NCBI GenBank assembly: GCA_000711775.1
Contig: ARYC01001496.1
Location: 1-64,000 of the forward strand
Length of the DNA: 64,000 bases
Direction of reading: 5' to 3'
Source: Oxytricha trifallax
Lineage: Eukaryota; Ciliophora; Spirotrichea; Sporadotrichida; Oxytrichidae
In this document: piece after piece, positions 1-11,705 of the stretch
Layout: every line of letters starts with the position of its first letter
Position numbering within the stretch: position 1 is the first letter of the stretch
The notes under the pieces: model-generated
The model's input: only the letters and a program-made list of their open reading frames with translations
Told to the model about the DNA's origin: nothing
Databases searched by the model: none
Made by a program: the position numbers and the translations under genes

Positions 1-245
1 TTTACCTCCAAATTAAGTTCAAACTTGATTTGGAGGACCTCCTAGAGAAACAAAACTTCATTAGGAGTACTTTAATTTACTAAAATGTATAAAATTCTAA
101 TAAAATATGTCAACTTACAGTCCCTTATGGTTAATTAATTTTCTTACCTCTCTGCAAAGAATCTACCAGAGTGTCATATACTCTACTTTAATAGTTTATC
201 AAGGTAGATTTTATCATTATTATTATAAAATATATCAGCAAGCTA

Positions 246-1693
246 ATGAGCGCTAACCTTTTGAGAAGAGCGGCATTACTTGGGCAAAGTCAATTAAAAT
301 TATCATTCCAGCAACCTAGAAAAGTAGAGACCAGCGACGCTTGTACTCAGTGGGAGCCTACTTATGACAACTTTGACCAGTCTAGCTTTGAGATTTAAAT
401 ATAAGTTAAGTAGGAGGTTATTAAAGAAGCTGTGCATATTGAGGAGGAGGTTAAACAACCCGCCATAGAACATTAATAAATAACAGCCAAAGTTGACTAT
501 TAATGCAAAGAATGCAATAAAGTTTTCCCTTACAAGTCAACTTATAAGAGACACTTGATAGATATACACAACGATATGCCAAGGTTAATCTCAAGCATTA
601 AAAGAAAGATGGGAAGTATGTCTGTGAGTTCTATGAGAAGCCATATTCTCATACTAGAGACCTCAAAGTGCACTTAAAGAAAAAGCACAATCAAAGTTTT
701 GTCTTTATTCATGAACCAACAGGTAATAGATTCCTCTAAAAAAGAAGATCAAGAAACCCAGTGCAGTCTCTTAGAGTTGAAGTGTAGAAGTAAGTCAAAA
801 TGAAGAAAGCAGTCAAGAACTTTCCAGTCTCTGAGATCAATAAAATCATGGTTAAAATAGAGGCAATGAAGATTCCCATATTAAAAATTATTGACTTAGA
901 TTCTTGCCTAGAAAGCTACCTCACTCTTGACGATAAAATAGAGAAGAGAGTCATTACTGACGACTAATATCCTTACAAGATATATCCTTTCAATTACTTC
1001 CTTGCTGATGACAAGTTCCAAATGGAATTATTTGCTAATGAGTATTATGCTCTTTAAAAGGCAAAGTTAAATGAATGCGGGCATATCATCTAGCTTGATG
1101 CTATTTTACTTGGTAAAGATCATGTAGCCTTCAGGCTCCTTTACTTGAAATGACTTACAGAGAATTCTTATCTGACAATAGATGTCAGAGATAAATTAGC
1201 TAGATAGTATAGCAGATAGTTGAAGGAATTGAAGAACTTCACAAGCTAGGTTATGTTCATAGAGACTTAAAGCCAGAGAACATCATGATGAACTTTCAGC
1301 CTCTTAGAGTTTATATTATTGACTTCAACAGAGCTCAAAGAGTGCAAGCCTCTGCAAAAGGAAATGTATACGGCACTCCTGAATATTTCCCAGAGAGAGA
1401 GGATTGGAGAGATGGAGACACTTAATGGGATATCTGGGCTCTAGCAGTAATAATAATAGAGAGCGACATGCCAAGAAACGATTACTTTAGCCGCAGGGGT
1501 GAGAGAGATTCTAAGCAGAGAATCAAACAATATCTCCAAAAAAAAAAATAAATGGAGGTCACAGAGAACTGGCATACTCAACTATTATCAAGCCAAGCTA
1601 AGAGAATTAACAAACAATAGAAACAATAAAAATCAACTTAGAAAGATAAAATTCAGAGAACTGCCACATGACTCTAAGCTTATGTTTATGTGA
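246..1693 (+). pseudogene. TBE-like zinc-finger/protein-kinase ORF, copy A (decayed)
   Basis: The copy starts at the ATG of MSANLLRRAALLGQ. It encodes a C2H2 finger (CKECNKVF, then H-x4-H), a second degenerate finger (YVCEFYEK, one cysteine lost) and a protein-kinase catalytic core: HRDLKPEN near 1260-1285, then DFN in place of DFG, then GTPEYFPE. It ends with a conserved FRELPHDSKLMFM tail and TGA. The frame breaks at least three times: between the fingers near 575, just before the kinase core near 1140 (one base short compared with copy C), and at an A11 run near 1540. In-frame TAA/TAG are glutamine. From family knowledge, TBE transposons of Oxytricha carry a 57-kDa zinc-finger/kinase ORF; that is the likely origin. 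Broken frames make activity unlikely. Confidence 0.75.
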
Positions 1694-1837
1694 AATATAT
1701 AAAAAACTCGCTTGTTATACTAACTTAAAATACTAATATTTAAACATTAAACCCCTACATAAACCCAATTAAACCCTAATAAAGTATGCGCTAATAGTCT
1801 ACTTTTATCAATCAAAAACTCAATCAAACTACTGAAA

Positions 1838-1853
1838 GGGTTTTGGGGTTTTG
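1838..1853 (+). repeat. G4T4-like telomeric tract at the end of copy A
   Basis: The tract reads GGGTTTTGGGGTTTTG and is followed by AAT. Hypotrich telomeres are G4T4 repeats, and TBE transposon ends carry the same motif next to a 3-bp ANT target. The ~110 bp before it (from about 1740) recur before 3012 and before 4804, so the tract belongs to the repeated unit. I infer a transposon terminus, not a real telomere, because unique-looking sequence follows directly. Confidence 0.65.
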
Positions 1854-1854
1854 A

Positions 1855-2124
1855 ATGTAAAAAATTAAATTTTAAATCTTCCCCTCCTAAATTAACAAGA
1901 ACAGCTTTAGGAGCACCACCTAACTTCACAAAACACATTTAGGTGCATTTAATGAATAAAATGAATGATTTAGTATTTAAATTATCACTAAATTTAAGAA
2001 ATATAAAACTGATGTCTCGTACTCTGTACTCATTAAACCTCTCTAAACCTTTGAGGATATTCTCTTACTCTTTTATAAATGTAGAATTTAAATAGCTTGT
2101 ATAATTAATAATAGTATTTATAAA
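1855..2124. other. Spacer between kinase-unit copies A and B
   Basis: AT-rich spacer. A short minus-strand open stretch (1938-1747) runs through the telomere-like tract and has no recognisable domain. Nothing else is seen. Confidence 0.4.
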
Positions 2125-2870
2125 ATGAGCGGTAATTTACTAAGAAAAGCGGCATTGCTTGGCATTAGCCAGAAAAACTTTTTTCATGAATCAAAAGAAA
2201 ATTAAGACTTGCGATGCCTCAACCTAATATGGACCTGAAATTTTCTAACTTTATATATCAGACTTTGAATAGCAATTCAGTTGTTTAATAGAAATGAAGA
2301 GCTAAGAAATTTAATGGGAAGTTCCAATGAAAATGGTTGAAGAGGAGGAAGAGAAAAAAGAAATAAAAGTATTACATTTATGTGAAGATAGTGAGAAGAA
2401 CTTCACTATTAAATCTGCTCTTAAGCGTTATATTTGAAGCCTAATAATATAATGCTTGACTTTTAACCTTTCAGAGTAGTAATAATATATTTCGATAGAT
2501 CATAGAGAGTAGTAGCTTCGTGATTTGATAACGTGTATAGTACTCCTGAATACTTTCCAGAAAGAAAGGACTGGATAGATGATGATATTAAGAGGAATAA
2601 ATGGGCTCTAGCAGCAATAATTTGTGAAAGCGATATTGCAAGAAATTATTACTATAGCTGCAAAAGAGAGAAAAAGATTTAAACAGAGAATACAGCAATA
2701 TCTAGACTAGAATAAGATAAAAGGTAGAGTGAAAGATATGGCTGAGTAGGTAATCATAAGCCTAATCACAGAGCTGACCATACATTAGACTAAATCGTAA
2801 GTTTGATAGGAAAAATAAAGTTTAGAAAGCTGCCTCATGATGCCAAAGTACTGTTTGAGGGAATAATAAA
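2125..2870 (+). pseudogene. TBE-like zinc-finger/kinase ORF, copy B (heavily deleted)
   Basis: The start (MSGNLLRKAALLG) matches copies A and C, but the zinc fingers and kinase N-lobe are missing. The text jumps at about 2435 from an acidic linker to a remnant of the catalytic loop (NIMLDFQP at about 2450) and then STPEYFPERKDW. TGA stops and frame shifts are scattered through it. The C-terminal motif KFRKLPHDAK is still readable near 2820-2850. It is the most decayed of the three units. Confidence 0.7.
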
Positions 2871-3011
2871 AAAACACCTACCTGCATTACACTTTACTTT
2901 ACATTACATTATAACCCTTAACCGATACATAAACCCTATTAAAATAATAATAATAATGTATGCGTTAATAGTCTACTTTCATCAATAAAATAACTCAATC
3001 AAACAACTTCA

Positions 3012-3097
3012 GGGGTTTTGGGGTTCAGAATAAGACCCCAACTATACCCTACAAATAAAATCACTAAAGCATCTAATTAAGGGGCTTTGGGGTTTTG
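3012..3097 (+). repeat. Pair of G4T4-like tracts after copy B
   Basis: Two tracts lie 55 bp apart: GGGGTTTTGGGGTT at 3012-3025 and GGGGCTTTGGGGTTTTG at 3081-3097. The sequence between them (around ACCCCAACTATACCC) recurs after copy C at about 4815-4860. The two adjacent ends in the same orientation suggest that one element ended inside, or next to, another. Confidence 0.55.
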
Positions 3098-3542
3098 ATT
3101 CATAGACTCCATCTTGGTTCCTCTATCTAAAAATTTTAATGAAATTTAAATTATAGGCATCCATTCTGAGTTTAATAAAATCTAACTACTAAATAGGGAG
3201 GACCTACTGGAGATCAACCTTGAAAAGATATGAGGAAAAGTATAAAAAAACTTGCTACAAGTTTCACAGATTGATTTCTATTTTTATCAACTTTCCTTAT
3301 TAAATTGCTACTAATAATGTTTATGAAGATCATCTAAATTAACTTCAAACTTTATTTGAAGGACCTCCTAGAAAAACAAAACTTCTTTAGGAGCTTTTTG
3401 ATTTACTAAAATGTTAAATATACTCAGAAAATTTTTCAACTTTCAGACTTTTATGGTGATTAAATTACTTATCTCCCAGCAAAGAGTTTACTAGACTTTC
3501 TTATGCTCTACTTATAGTATCCCTAGTTATCAGTAAACTAAA

Positions 3543-4658
3543 ATGAGCTCTAAACTTTTGAGAAAAGTGGCATTACTTAGATCTAGCCAATAAAAATTAC
3601 CATTCCAGCAACCAAAAAAGGTAGAGACCAGAGACGCTAGTACTTAGTGGGAGCCTACTTATGACAACTTTGACTAGACTAGCTTTGAGATAAAAATAAA
3701 AGTTATGGAGGAGGTCATCAAAAAGAAAGAGCAAAGTGAGGAGGAAGTAAATCAACCTGCCTTTGAGTAATAATTTTTACCAGCTAAGGTTGAATATTTA
3801 TGCAAAGAATGCATTAAAGTTTTCCTCTACAAGTCAACTTACAAGAGACACTTGAGAGATATATACAACGATATGCCTAGAATATACCTCAAGCATTAAA
3901 AGAAATATGGCAAGAATATCTGCGAGTTTGTGATAAGCACTATTTTCATAATTTATCCTTTCAAATATTTTTTTTTCTTGCTGATGACAATTTCTAAATG
4001 GAATTCGCTGAGGGGTATTATGCTCTTTAATAAGCAAAATTTAAAGATTTGCAGCATTTAATTTAGCTTGATGCCATTTTACTTGGAAAAACTCATATAG
4101 CATTTAGGCTTCCACTTCTTGAAATGTCTTACAGAGAGTTTTTATCTGACAACAGATGCCAAAGGTAGATTGGCTAGAAAGTACAACAGATAGAATAGAA
4201 GAGCTTCACAAACTAGGTTACGTTCATTGAGACTTAAACCCAGAAAATATAATGATTGACTTTCAACCTCTAAGAGTCTATATTATTGATTTCAAAGGGC
4301 GCAAAGAGTGAAAGCCTCTGCGCAAGGAAATGTACGAGGCACTCCTGGATATTTCCCAGAGAAAAAAATTAAAGAGATGGGGATATAGCGTGGGATATAT
4401 GGGTATTAGTAACAATAAGAATAAAGAGTGATATGCCAAGGAACGATTACTCTATCTTTAAGAAGGAGAGAGATTCTAAAGCAAAGAATCAAGCATTATC
4501 TCAATAAAAAAATCAATGCAGGCCTCAGAGAGCTTGCATACTCTACAATAATCAAACCAAGCAATTAAAATGAAGTGACGCTAGATAAAATCAAACAAAA
4601 ACTTAGAAAAATAATATTCAGAAAACTACCGCATGACTCTAAGCTTATGTTTTTGTGA
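3543..4658 (+). pseudogene. TBE-like zinc-finger/kinase ORF, copy C (decayed)
   Basis: The copy starts MSSKLLRKVALL and ends KLPHDSKLMFL with TGA. The first finger keeps CKECIKVF but its last histidine is now tyrosine, and the second finger is lost. The catalytic loop has a TGA stop in place of the arginine of HRD (about 4229), and the frame shifts after IIDF. The 200 bp upstream (3330-3540) are similar to 1-210 upstream of copy A, so the repeated unit is longer than the ORF. Closest in sequence to copy A. Confidence 0.72.
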
Positions 4659-4803
4659 AATATTGAAAAAAAACTATTGTTTAACTCACTTAAATTACTA
4701 AAATTTAAACATTAAACTCCTACATTAACCCTAATTTAACTTTAATAAAGTATAAGTTGATAGTCTACTTTTATCAATCAAAAATTCAATCAAACTACTG
4801 AAA

Positions 4804-4880
4804 TGGTTTTGGGTTAGACCCAAACTATACCCTACTAATCAAATCACTAAAACATCTAATTAAGGGATTTAGGGGTTTTG
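4804..4880 (+). repeat. Degenerate G4T4-like tracts after copy C
   Basis: TGGTTTTGGGTT at about 4804-4815 and AGGGGTTTTG at 4871-4880 correspond to the two tracts after copy B, in the same order and spacing, but with more changes. The neighbouring minus-strand ORF reads across the second one (encoding IQNP). Confidence 0.5.
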
Positions 4881-6182
4881 AATGTATGCTTCTATATCTT
4901 GTACCATAATTTTGGCTTTACCATGCATTCTATTTCTTATCAAATCAATACCAGAGTAGTAGCTTAGCTTTTGACATCTTAAATCCCTGGTTGATGACAA
5001 ATCTTCAAAGTTAAATCTCTTAAATATATCGCCCAAATCATTCATAAACAAGAAGGTCTGTTATCCTTGTACGTTACATTTTACCTTTTATAATTTAAGT
5101 TCTGCATCATAATATTGCTTGCTGACTAGCTTGTTGTAAGTATGGTGAATATCAAATTTCTTGAAAATCTTGCTGTAAGTTTTACTTTTAAAAAGAGACG
5201 GGTTGTTATCTGGATTAAGTTAAGCATTTATTATTAAAAACCTAACGTCAACTCCCCAGACTTCTACAAAAGGCTTTAGTAGATTTCTAAAATGCCAAGC
5301 TATGTAATCACATTTGTAAGTATGGAGACCAGTATCTAATTCTTTGAATAAAACAGTAGTCATTGAATCTCTTGCCTCATCTAAATTCTAAACCACTTAG
5401 AAAACATTATTCATCTCCAAGAAATGCTAAGGTATTTCATACAGCATCTTAAAATTCTTTAGATAAAATGTCATTGCCTTGTCATTTAATTAAGATTGTT
5501 TGGCTATGAGGTAGTATCCTCCCCCCCCCTAATGTATACTTTTCTTTTTGTAGTCTGATAGAGTTTTTAACGCTGAGTAATAGTAGCTGATGAACATGGA
5601 ATGTGCGAGCAATAGTTTTCGAGCTATGGCCTCATCAAAGTCACTTTTTATATATAAAAATCATTATAAATTTTACAAAAAATTTCAAATTTTTCACAAA
5701 ATTTAATTTCTCTAAAATTAACGATTTTAGCAGTTTTTAACTATACTAACAAATTATATCTAATTTATTAAAATTTTATAAAGTGATTAAAAAATCATTT
5801 TAACTATAATTTAAGATTTTCTTAAAAACTATAAAAGTTCACTTTATAAAATTTTAATAAATTAGATATAATTTGTTAATATAGTTAAAAACTGCTAAAA
5901 TCGTTAATTTTAGAGAAATTAAATTTTGTGAAAAATTTGAAATTTTTTGTAAAATTTATAATGATTTTTATATATAAAAAGTGACTTTGATGAGGCCATA
6001 GCTCCAAAACTATTGCTCGCACATTCCATGTTCATCAGCTACTATTACTCAGCGTTAAAAACTCTATCAGACTACAAAAAGAAAAGTATACATTAGGGGG
6101 GGGGAGGATACTACCTCATAGCCGATTGTTTCATTCTTTTTAGCATTTTAAAAATAAATGGTTACTTGCATTCATAGCTCAT
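4839..6182 (-). pseudogene. ~24-kDa ORF split by a palindromic insertion
   Basis: On the minus strand an ORF starts at MSYECKQPFIFKM (6182), is interrupted at 6123-5502 by the palindrome, and resumes to TGA at 4839. If the insert and one 8-bp repeat are removed, about 220 residues read without a break, with the frame kept across the site (MKQSQLND). No family motif is certain. Its size and place beside the kinase units suggest the 22-kDa ORF of TBE elements, but I cannot prove this without a comparison. The last residues overlap the G4T4-like tract. Confidence 0.55.
5502..6123. mobile_element. 622-bp near-perfect palindrome (foldback/MITE-like insertion)
   Basis: The outer ends read GGCTATGAGGTAGTATCC and its reverse complement. 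The arms are about 285-290 bp each with only a few mismatches (for example TTCGAGC against its partner near 5627/6003), and include matching runs of nine C and nine G. The centre (about 5790-5830) is a short AT-rich loop. It is flanked on both sides by GATTGTTT (5494-5501 and 6124-6131), an 8-bp target-site duplication. It contains no ORF, so it is non-autonomous. An 8-bp duplication is typical of hAT- or P-like DNA transposons, but the ends do not let me choose. Confidence 0.9.
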
Positions 6183-6339
6183 ACACTTTTGATTCTTAAA
6201 AAAAATTAATTAATTAATATATTTTTAATGGTAAAAATTAGGTATAATTAGCGCTTGTCCTGATCTGAATAGAACTATATATCAAATAACTTTCTTACCC
6301 AAATTATTATAAAATAAATAAAATCTAAGGCTCTATAAA

Positions 6340-9300
6340 TCAATAACAATACTTCTCTTAAATGTATATTTAAATTAATAATTTATCATACTTATTTTTA
6401 AATTTAATGAATTAGATTCTATAAATCTCGAAATATCTATGCTCTGAATAAAATAAAAAATAAAGCTAGTTAATTTTAGGTTTTGATTTATAGATTTCTC
6501 TTTCTTTCAAAAGCTCAACAATTTCATCTTTATTTGTGAATAATTTTCTCAACTTGGACTCATCAGCATTTAAGTTTCCTTCTTTAACTTCAATTTAAAG
6601 AAATAAAGTTTTTGTTCTTCCCTTAACTGATGGCACAAAGCTTTACTGCTAAAATGATGGTGATTTCTTAGGAACAAGCTTTGCTAATTAAAATCCATGT
6701 TTTTGCTTAAGTTTTATATACTCTTTGCTGAACCATTTCCTAGATACAGCTAAACAAATATAAAAGAATTTAAACATAAATTATTACAGTAATTAGATTT
6801 AATTGCTTGACTATCTCATGAATAATAGCTCCAAAATGAAGTTTTTCGGGAAGATTAAAATCTAGCTAAGATGCCATTATTTTAATTTTGCTTTCTTTAT
6901 CATTGAATAGCATTTTGATTTCAAAATCCTTGGCGTCAATAATTAGGTCAACTTCTTTGTCTTGATAAGGAATACAATAAAACTCCCCTGGTATGTAACT
7001 TTAGCTTGATATTTTGGAGTGGTATACGCTTAGCTCTTTAGAAAAATAGCACATGCCAATTTTCTCTTCATTCTTAAATGGGCACATTATTGGTTTTGTT
7101 TTAAAGTCTACAAGACTAAAAGCCAGATACCTTGACTTGCTCATATTCCAAATGAACTAAGTTTCTTAGAATTAAATACCCAGGCTTTCAATAATTGAAC
7201 TCTTAATCTTTTGCTTTACCACATAGTGAAGATCCCATTTTCTGCTAAAAGTCTTGTTGACTAAGGAAAAGTCAAGGAACTCACGAGTCATTGAAAGCAT
7301 ATGCTCCATATTCAGGTTCAAATGTCCTTTGTCATAGGTAAGATTAATATTCTTGATAAAATTTTAACTCCCTCTAGAAGTAATATTATGAAAGCATTTT
7401 TTAAAAGTGAGAATTGTGAATTTACGATATTAAGTTACCAATTAAACAGCTTAATTAATAGTAAAAATTTAATCTACTGATATAAAAGAAGATTTCGTCA
7501 AATAAATTATTAGAATTGGAATAAAATTATACAAACAATTGCAGAAATATTAATTGTAAATTGTATTAACCAAAATAATTTATTTCTTATGCAATTTTAA
7601 AATACTATCTATTTCTGCTTCTAATAACTTATTGTCAAGACAGATAGTAATAAGATCAGAGAAGAATAGAATATGTTTTATTTGAATTTAATAACTGGTA
7701 AAAAATAAAGATTAATGAATAAAAAAGATTTAAGGGTCTATAGTGTTATTTTGGTGAATAGATTTTAATTGAATTACTTTAAGTTATAAATAGCGCATAA
7801 ATAGAAAACATCAATATATAAGTTATTTACAAAAATATGAATTAATAATGTGAATTAAGTTTTTATAGAATTTAACAATTTAAATTTACTTGGTCGATTC
7901 TTTTATTGACAACGAAACAAAATTAGTGATAATTTGAATTTTAAATTCTACAATTTTAATACACCTGCTTAATAATAGAGCAGTCAAAAGCTTAAACTTT
8001 TAGCATAGAAATAGAATTTTACCTAACAGGTTGAACATTAATGAAATCAAATTAGAAACCCATTTCTTCTATACCCTTATCATCTTTCATTTTGAATTTA
8101 AAATTATTTGCATCAATTTTAAATGAGTTAATGGGATCATAAGTCTAATAAAACCTTCCAATCCTATTAAACTACATCTCAAAAATCATGGTATCTTTGT
8201 ATTTTTACTCATTAAATAATTACAGTACATTTCTTTCTTTGGCTATGTCTTCTTATGAAGAGCCTAAATGAAGCAAGTTACTTTTTAAAAACTCTTTTTC
8301 TAACAGTATATCCATTATTCTGTTCTTAACACTTGCTATGTACACCATCTTTATATAGATTTCGATTATATCCTAGATAAGCTTGATTTCACTCATTGAA
8401 AGATTAATGTCAATACTTTCAATTTTTATTGACATATTCATCTCCATTTTACTTGATTTCAAAATAGACTCCTATAGTTGCTTCTTGAAGCTAAAATCCA
8501 TCTCATGACTGAAATTAATAACTTATATTGATTCTTTCATGTTGCATTCTATGGCTAATTTGCTGATTGATGTGTTGATATAGTAAGAATTCCTAAGTGT
8601 CCGCAAAAGTTCAAATTAGATTTGGTTAGTATTCAAGATAACTACCTCAAAATTTCTAAACTAATCAGTACCACCACATAAAAATGGAGCCAGATTTCCA
8701 GCAGGTTCAGTGAGAACGATCGTCAAGCCTTCCTCTATAACTACTTTGAGTCTTTTTGGAATATCCTCGTCTTTAAAATTTTCATATTAAATATCACTTA
8801 GGTCAAACCCATATCTTTCCATTTCTTTCAATAGCTCATCTTAAAAATGCAACTTTGTGATTAATCTCTTAATTCGTTTGATTATTTCCTTTAAAGTATC
8901 CATACATACTAGAAATTTAGCAATCTATTTGATAAATTTAGTATTGAGATCGAGAGTTCCTCTCTAGATGTTAATTCTTAAATCAAAGTTACAAAAATCT
9001 TTGGCAAGCTTTTTATCCAGAGGAATTTTTACATTAACTCTAATGTTTTTTAAGATTCCTTATTTATTATCAAGTTTAGGATTCTAAAGTAAAATTAATT
9101 CACTTTCAATTAAGAAGTCTGCTTCTTCGTCATTCATTTAATGTATAAAAAAGTATAAGTGATAGTAAAAAATATCCCAAATATATGTTATATATGGCCA
9201 TATGCTTTTGGAATGAAAACCCTGAAACACAAAGATTTCTTGAGAAATTCTTTATCACTGCTAAGTTATTGATAAAACTTTTTGACATTTTACTCTTCAA

Positions 9301-10055
9301 TAAGTTTTCCCTCATCCTGGTAAACTAAAAAATTAATGGAACCTTCTTTGAATTCAATCTCAAATGAACTGAGCAACTTGTGCAGCATTCTCTCCATAAA
9401 TGCTTTATCTTAGTGTAGTTATGATTAGTGACTTCCTTGTTTCTTTAAAAAGCCGAGTTGCTTTGGATCCAAATTAGCAATGAGTTGATCGTTTTAAAGT
9501 CCGTTGGCATTGATATTTTATTTTGCCAAGCTTTACCTGAGTTCTGAGGCACCATTGGACTATCCAAGATTTTATGCCATATTACTGGTATCACTAAGAT
9601 TGCTTAGTTGTGACAGCCCTTAATTAATAGAATGCAATAGTCCCTTTCTTTTCATGTTTGTTCTTAAGTCTTCAAGCATCTATAGCAGCTCTATTTTCTT
9701 ACTATGCCATAAATTGAAATCATCTCTAACCAATATGTTTAAACCTTTAACATTTACTTTCATATCAGATTAATCAAAATAGCATTAGTTAATTGGGTTT
9801 TAGCTGAAATCCATGTAAAGATATCTTGAGGATTTTACTCGAGAAGTTAAACTGCAAGCTTAATCTCTCTATTCTGATCAAAAGTGAAAAGTTTAAATGA
9901 AGAGGCATTCGCACCATGATTTCTCGAAATGAAAAGAACCCATTAACTTTTGCTGTAAAACTAAACTTCCAGAGGAAAAATGTCAAAGAAAAGATTATTG
10001 AATATGGTATGAGAGCAAAGAATGCGATTAAAAAAAGCAAGTAACCAAAAGCCAT
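6340..10055 (-). CDS. Membrane-anchored bridge-like lipid-transfer (chorein/VPS13-like) protein, tentative
   Basis: Starts at 10055 with a hydrophobic anchor (MAFGYLLFLIAFFALI) followed by GFFSFREIMVRMP and amphipathic beta-rich text. This order of an N-terminal membrane span and then beta strands recalls the RBG proteins (VPS13, BLTP1, BLTP2/SABRE). A middle block (about 8640-8340) of the kind SMEMNMSIKIESIDINLSM followed by helices also resembles VPS13-type repeats. An IES splits it at 7367-8021, and an intron of about 37 bp is likely near 6770. One more frame change near 9180-9130 needs an intron or small IES. At roughly 1000 residues it would be much shorter than usual family members. The stop is the first in-frame TGA at 6340. 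Family assignment is an inference. Confidence 0.5.
7367..8021. other. IES (655 bp), pointer TAAAATT
   Basis: The pointer (plus-strand AATTTTA) occurs at 7360-7366 and 8015-8021. On the minus strand the left side reads GTTAGG-TAAAATT and the right side TAAAATT-TTATC; joining through one copy gives an uninterrupted frame (QPVRQNFIKNINLTYDKG). The insert is AT-rich, full of stops, and has no GT...AG borders at the join. Confidence 0.85.
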
Positions 10056-10487
10056 TATTAGATAGGGTGTCTGTCTAACCCACCACCATATAAACTTAAT
10101 TAATTCTACTTATTTTGGTGATGTTTAAAATATTATATTCTATACTCTATATCAATTTATAAAAATATTATAGTATCTTCATTAAAATTTAAAGAGTAAA
10201 AATGTTATGACTTATGGATATGTTGATTTGTAAAATATCATAATATAAAATGTAAATTAAATTAAAATTATTCAACTAAAATCAACTTTGTAAAAAGGGG
10301 GATTTAATCTTATTCCGGATAATTAGCATTAATTTTAACTTAAAATTATTATAATAGGGAATCTATTATTAATCTTACCATTATTTTCTAACTTATATTC
10401 AGTTATAAATGGGAAAAGTTAAATATCTTTCGATTCTTGTCAAATTAAAATATTTTGATAAATAATTCTATTTCATTATTCATTTAT
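10056..10487. other. Intergenic region
   Basis: About 430 bp of AT-rich sequence upstream of the 10055 start and downstream of the 10488 stop. No gene or clear repeat is seen. Confidence 0.5.
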
Positions 10488-11705
10488 TCAATTAATGCAA
10501 ATGCGTTTTTCAATAGCACTTCCTTCATAGATACTATTCCTAATTGCCTTTGCTTTTCTCTTGCCCAGATTAATAATTGAACTGCTTTCATCCTTAAACA
10601 TCCCATCTCCAAAATTCATCCTGGACATGTCATCACAATCACTTCCAGAAGAATACTCAAGCATTTTGAGCTTTTTCATAGTCAACTTGTGCTGTTATTC
10701 TAACCTCTATTTTTAACTGTTTGATAACTTCCTGTTTTTGCCCTCTTAACTGCTATTGCTAGAAGAGGAACTATTTGAGGAATTGGAGGAATTTGAACTT
10801 TAAGAGGATGATTCAGAGTTGGATGATGAAGACTTGGCTGACTTAGTTTTTGTGTTTTTGTTGCTACTTTTATTGGTTTACTGTTTAATATGCTTATTGT
10901 TAGACTTTGAGTCTGTGCTGTCATCAGAACTGCTGCTTTCTTCACCAGGATCAGACTCCTCACTGCTTTTTTGCTCTTCATATTCATCATCCTCATCTTA
11001 TTCACCTTCTTTCTTTTCTTCTTCCTCATCTTCGCCTATTCCACTACCTCCACTGCTTATCTTGTCATTTTCCTCTTAAATCACACCATCAGCTATCATA
11101 TCTTGCTCATCACCATAGTCATCACAAGAATCGTCATCATTCCTAACATCTTCTTCATCAGTAACAACTTCATTACCGTCTCTGTCTTAGCCATCAAGAA
11201 CCATTATATCAGGCAATATATTTAGTATTTTCTCAGTATAATTGAGAATTTCGCAAATCGGATTACCATATAACTCCACACTCCTCAATGTTTTATGTTT
11301 GCTGAGTTTCTTCACTTCTGCTAAAGTATCAATATAATTATTGCCAAGCTTCAAAATCTCCAAATTTGGGAACTTTTTAATTATTTTCTCTAAGCCAGCT
11401 TTGATTTTATTGTCTTACAGTTCTAGTTTAACAACTTTCACCATCATAGGAAATTTAGATAGTGTCCTAATGCTGCAAGAATTGAAGCCCAGGACCATGA
11501 CATTCACAAATCTCTCAAGAAATACTCTGTCTTTTGGGAACATTTTAGGTGTTGCCACACCATCCAAGAGCAAACTTTCATATTCATGAACTTTTATTTT
11601 CTTGCCCTCTGGTACTCTCTAAAGTATGGTTCTCTCTAAAATCATAGGTTAATCCTCGCCTTGCATGACTTCTTCATTAGTCATAAGCTTAGCCATTTTT
11701 CCCAT
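10488..11705 (-). CDS. ANP32-like acidic leucine-rich-repeat protein
   Basis: The ORF begins MGKMAKLMTNEE at 11705 and ends RICIN-TGA at 10488, about 405 codons without a visible break when TAA/TAG are read as glutamine. Residues ~65-150 hold leucine-rich repeats (KLELQDNKIK, NLEILKLGNNYIDTL) and a cap (LRSVELYGNPICEIL, LPDIMVLDGQD) just as in ANP32/LANP proteins. A long Asp/Glu stretch and then a Ser/Asn stretch follow. ANP32-type proteins act as histone chaperones and phosphatase inhibitors in nucleus and cytoplasm; this role is from family knowledge. The basic C-terminal tail (LGKRKAKAIRN) could be a nuclear signal. Confidence 0.8.

Noticed and set aside
1838..1853. A true telomere or somatic chromosome end
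   Set aside because: Only two repeats are present, sequence continues on both sides, and the same tract follows each of three repeated units; a transposon end is the simpler reading.
10819..11225. Plus-strand open frames rich in Leu, Ser, Phe
   Set aside because: They are the antisense of the acidic Asp/Glu/Ser tract of the minus-strand LRR gene, which has real leucine-rich repeats.
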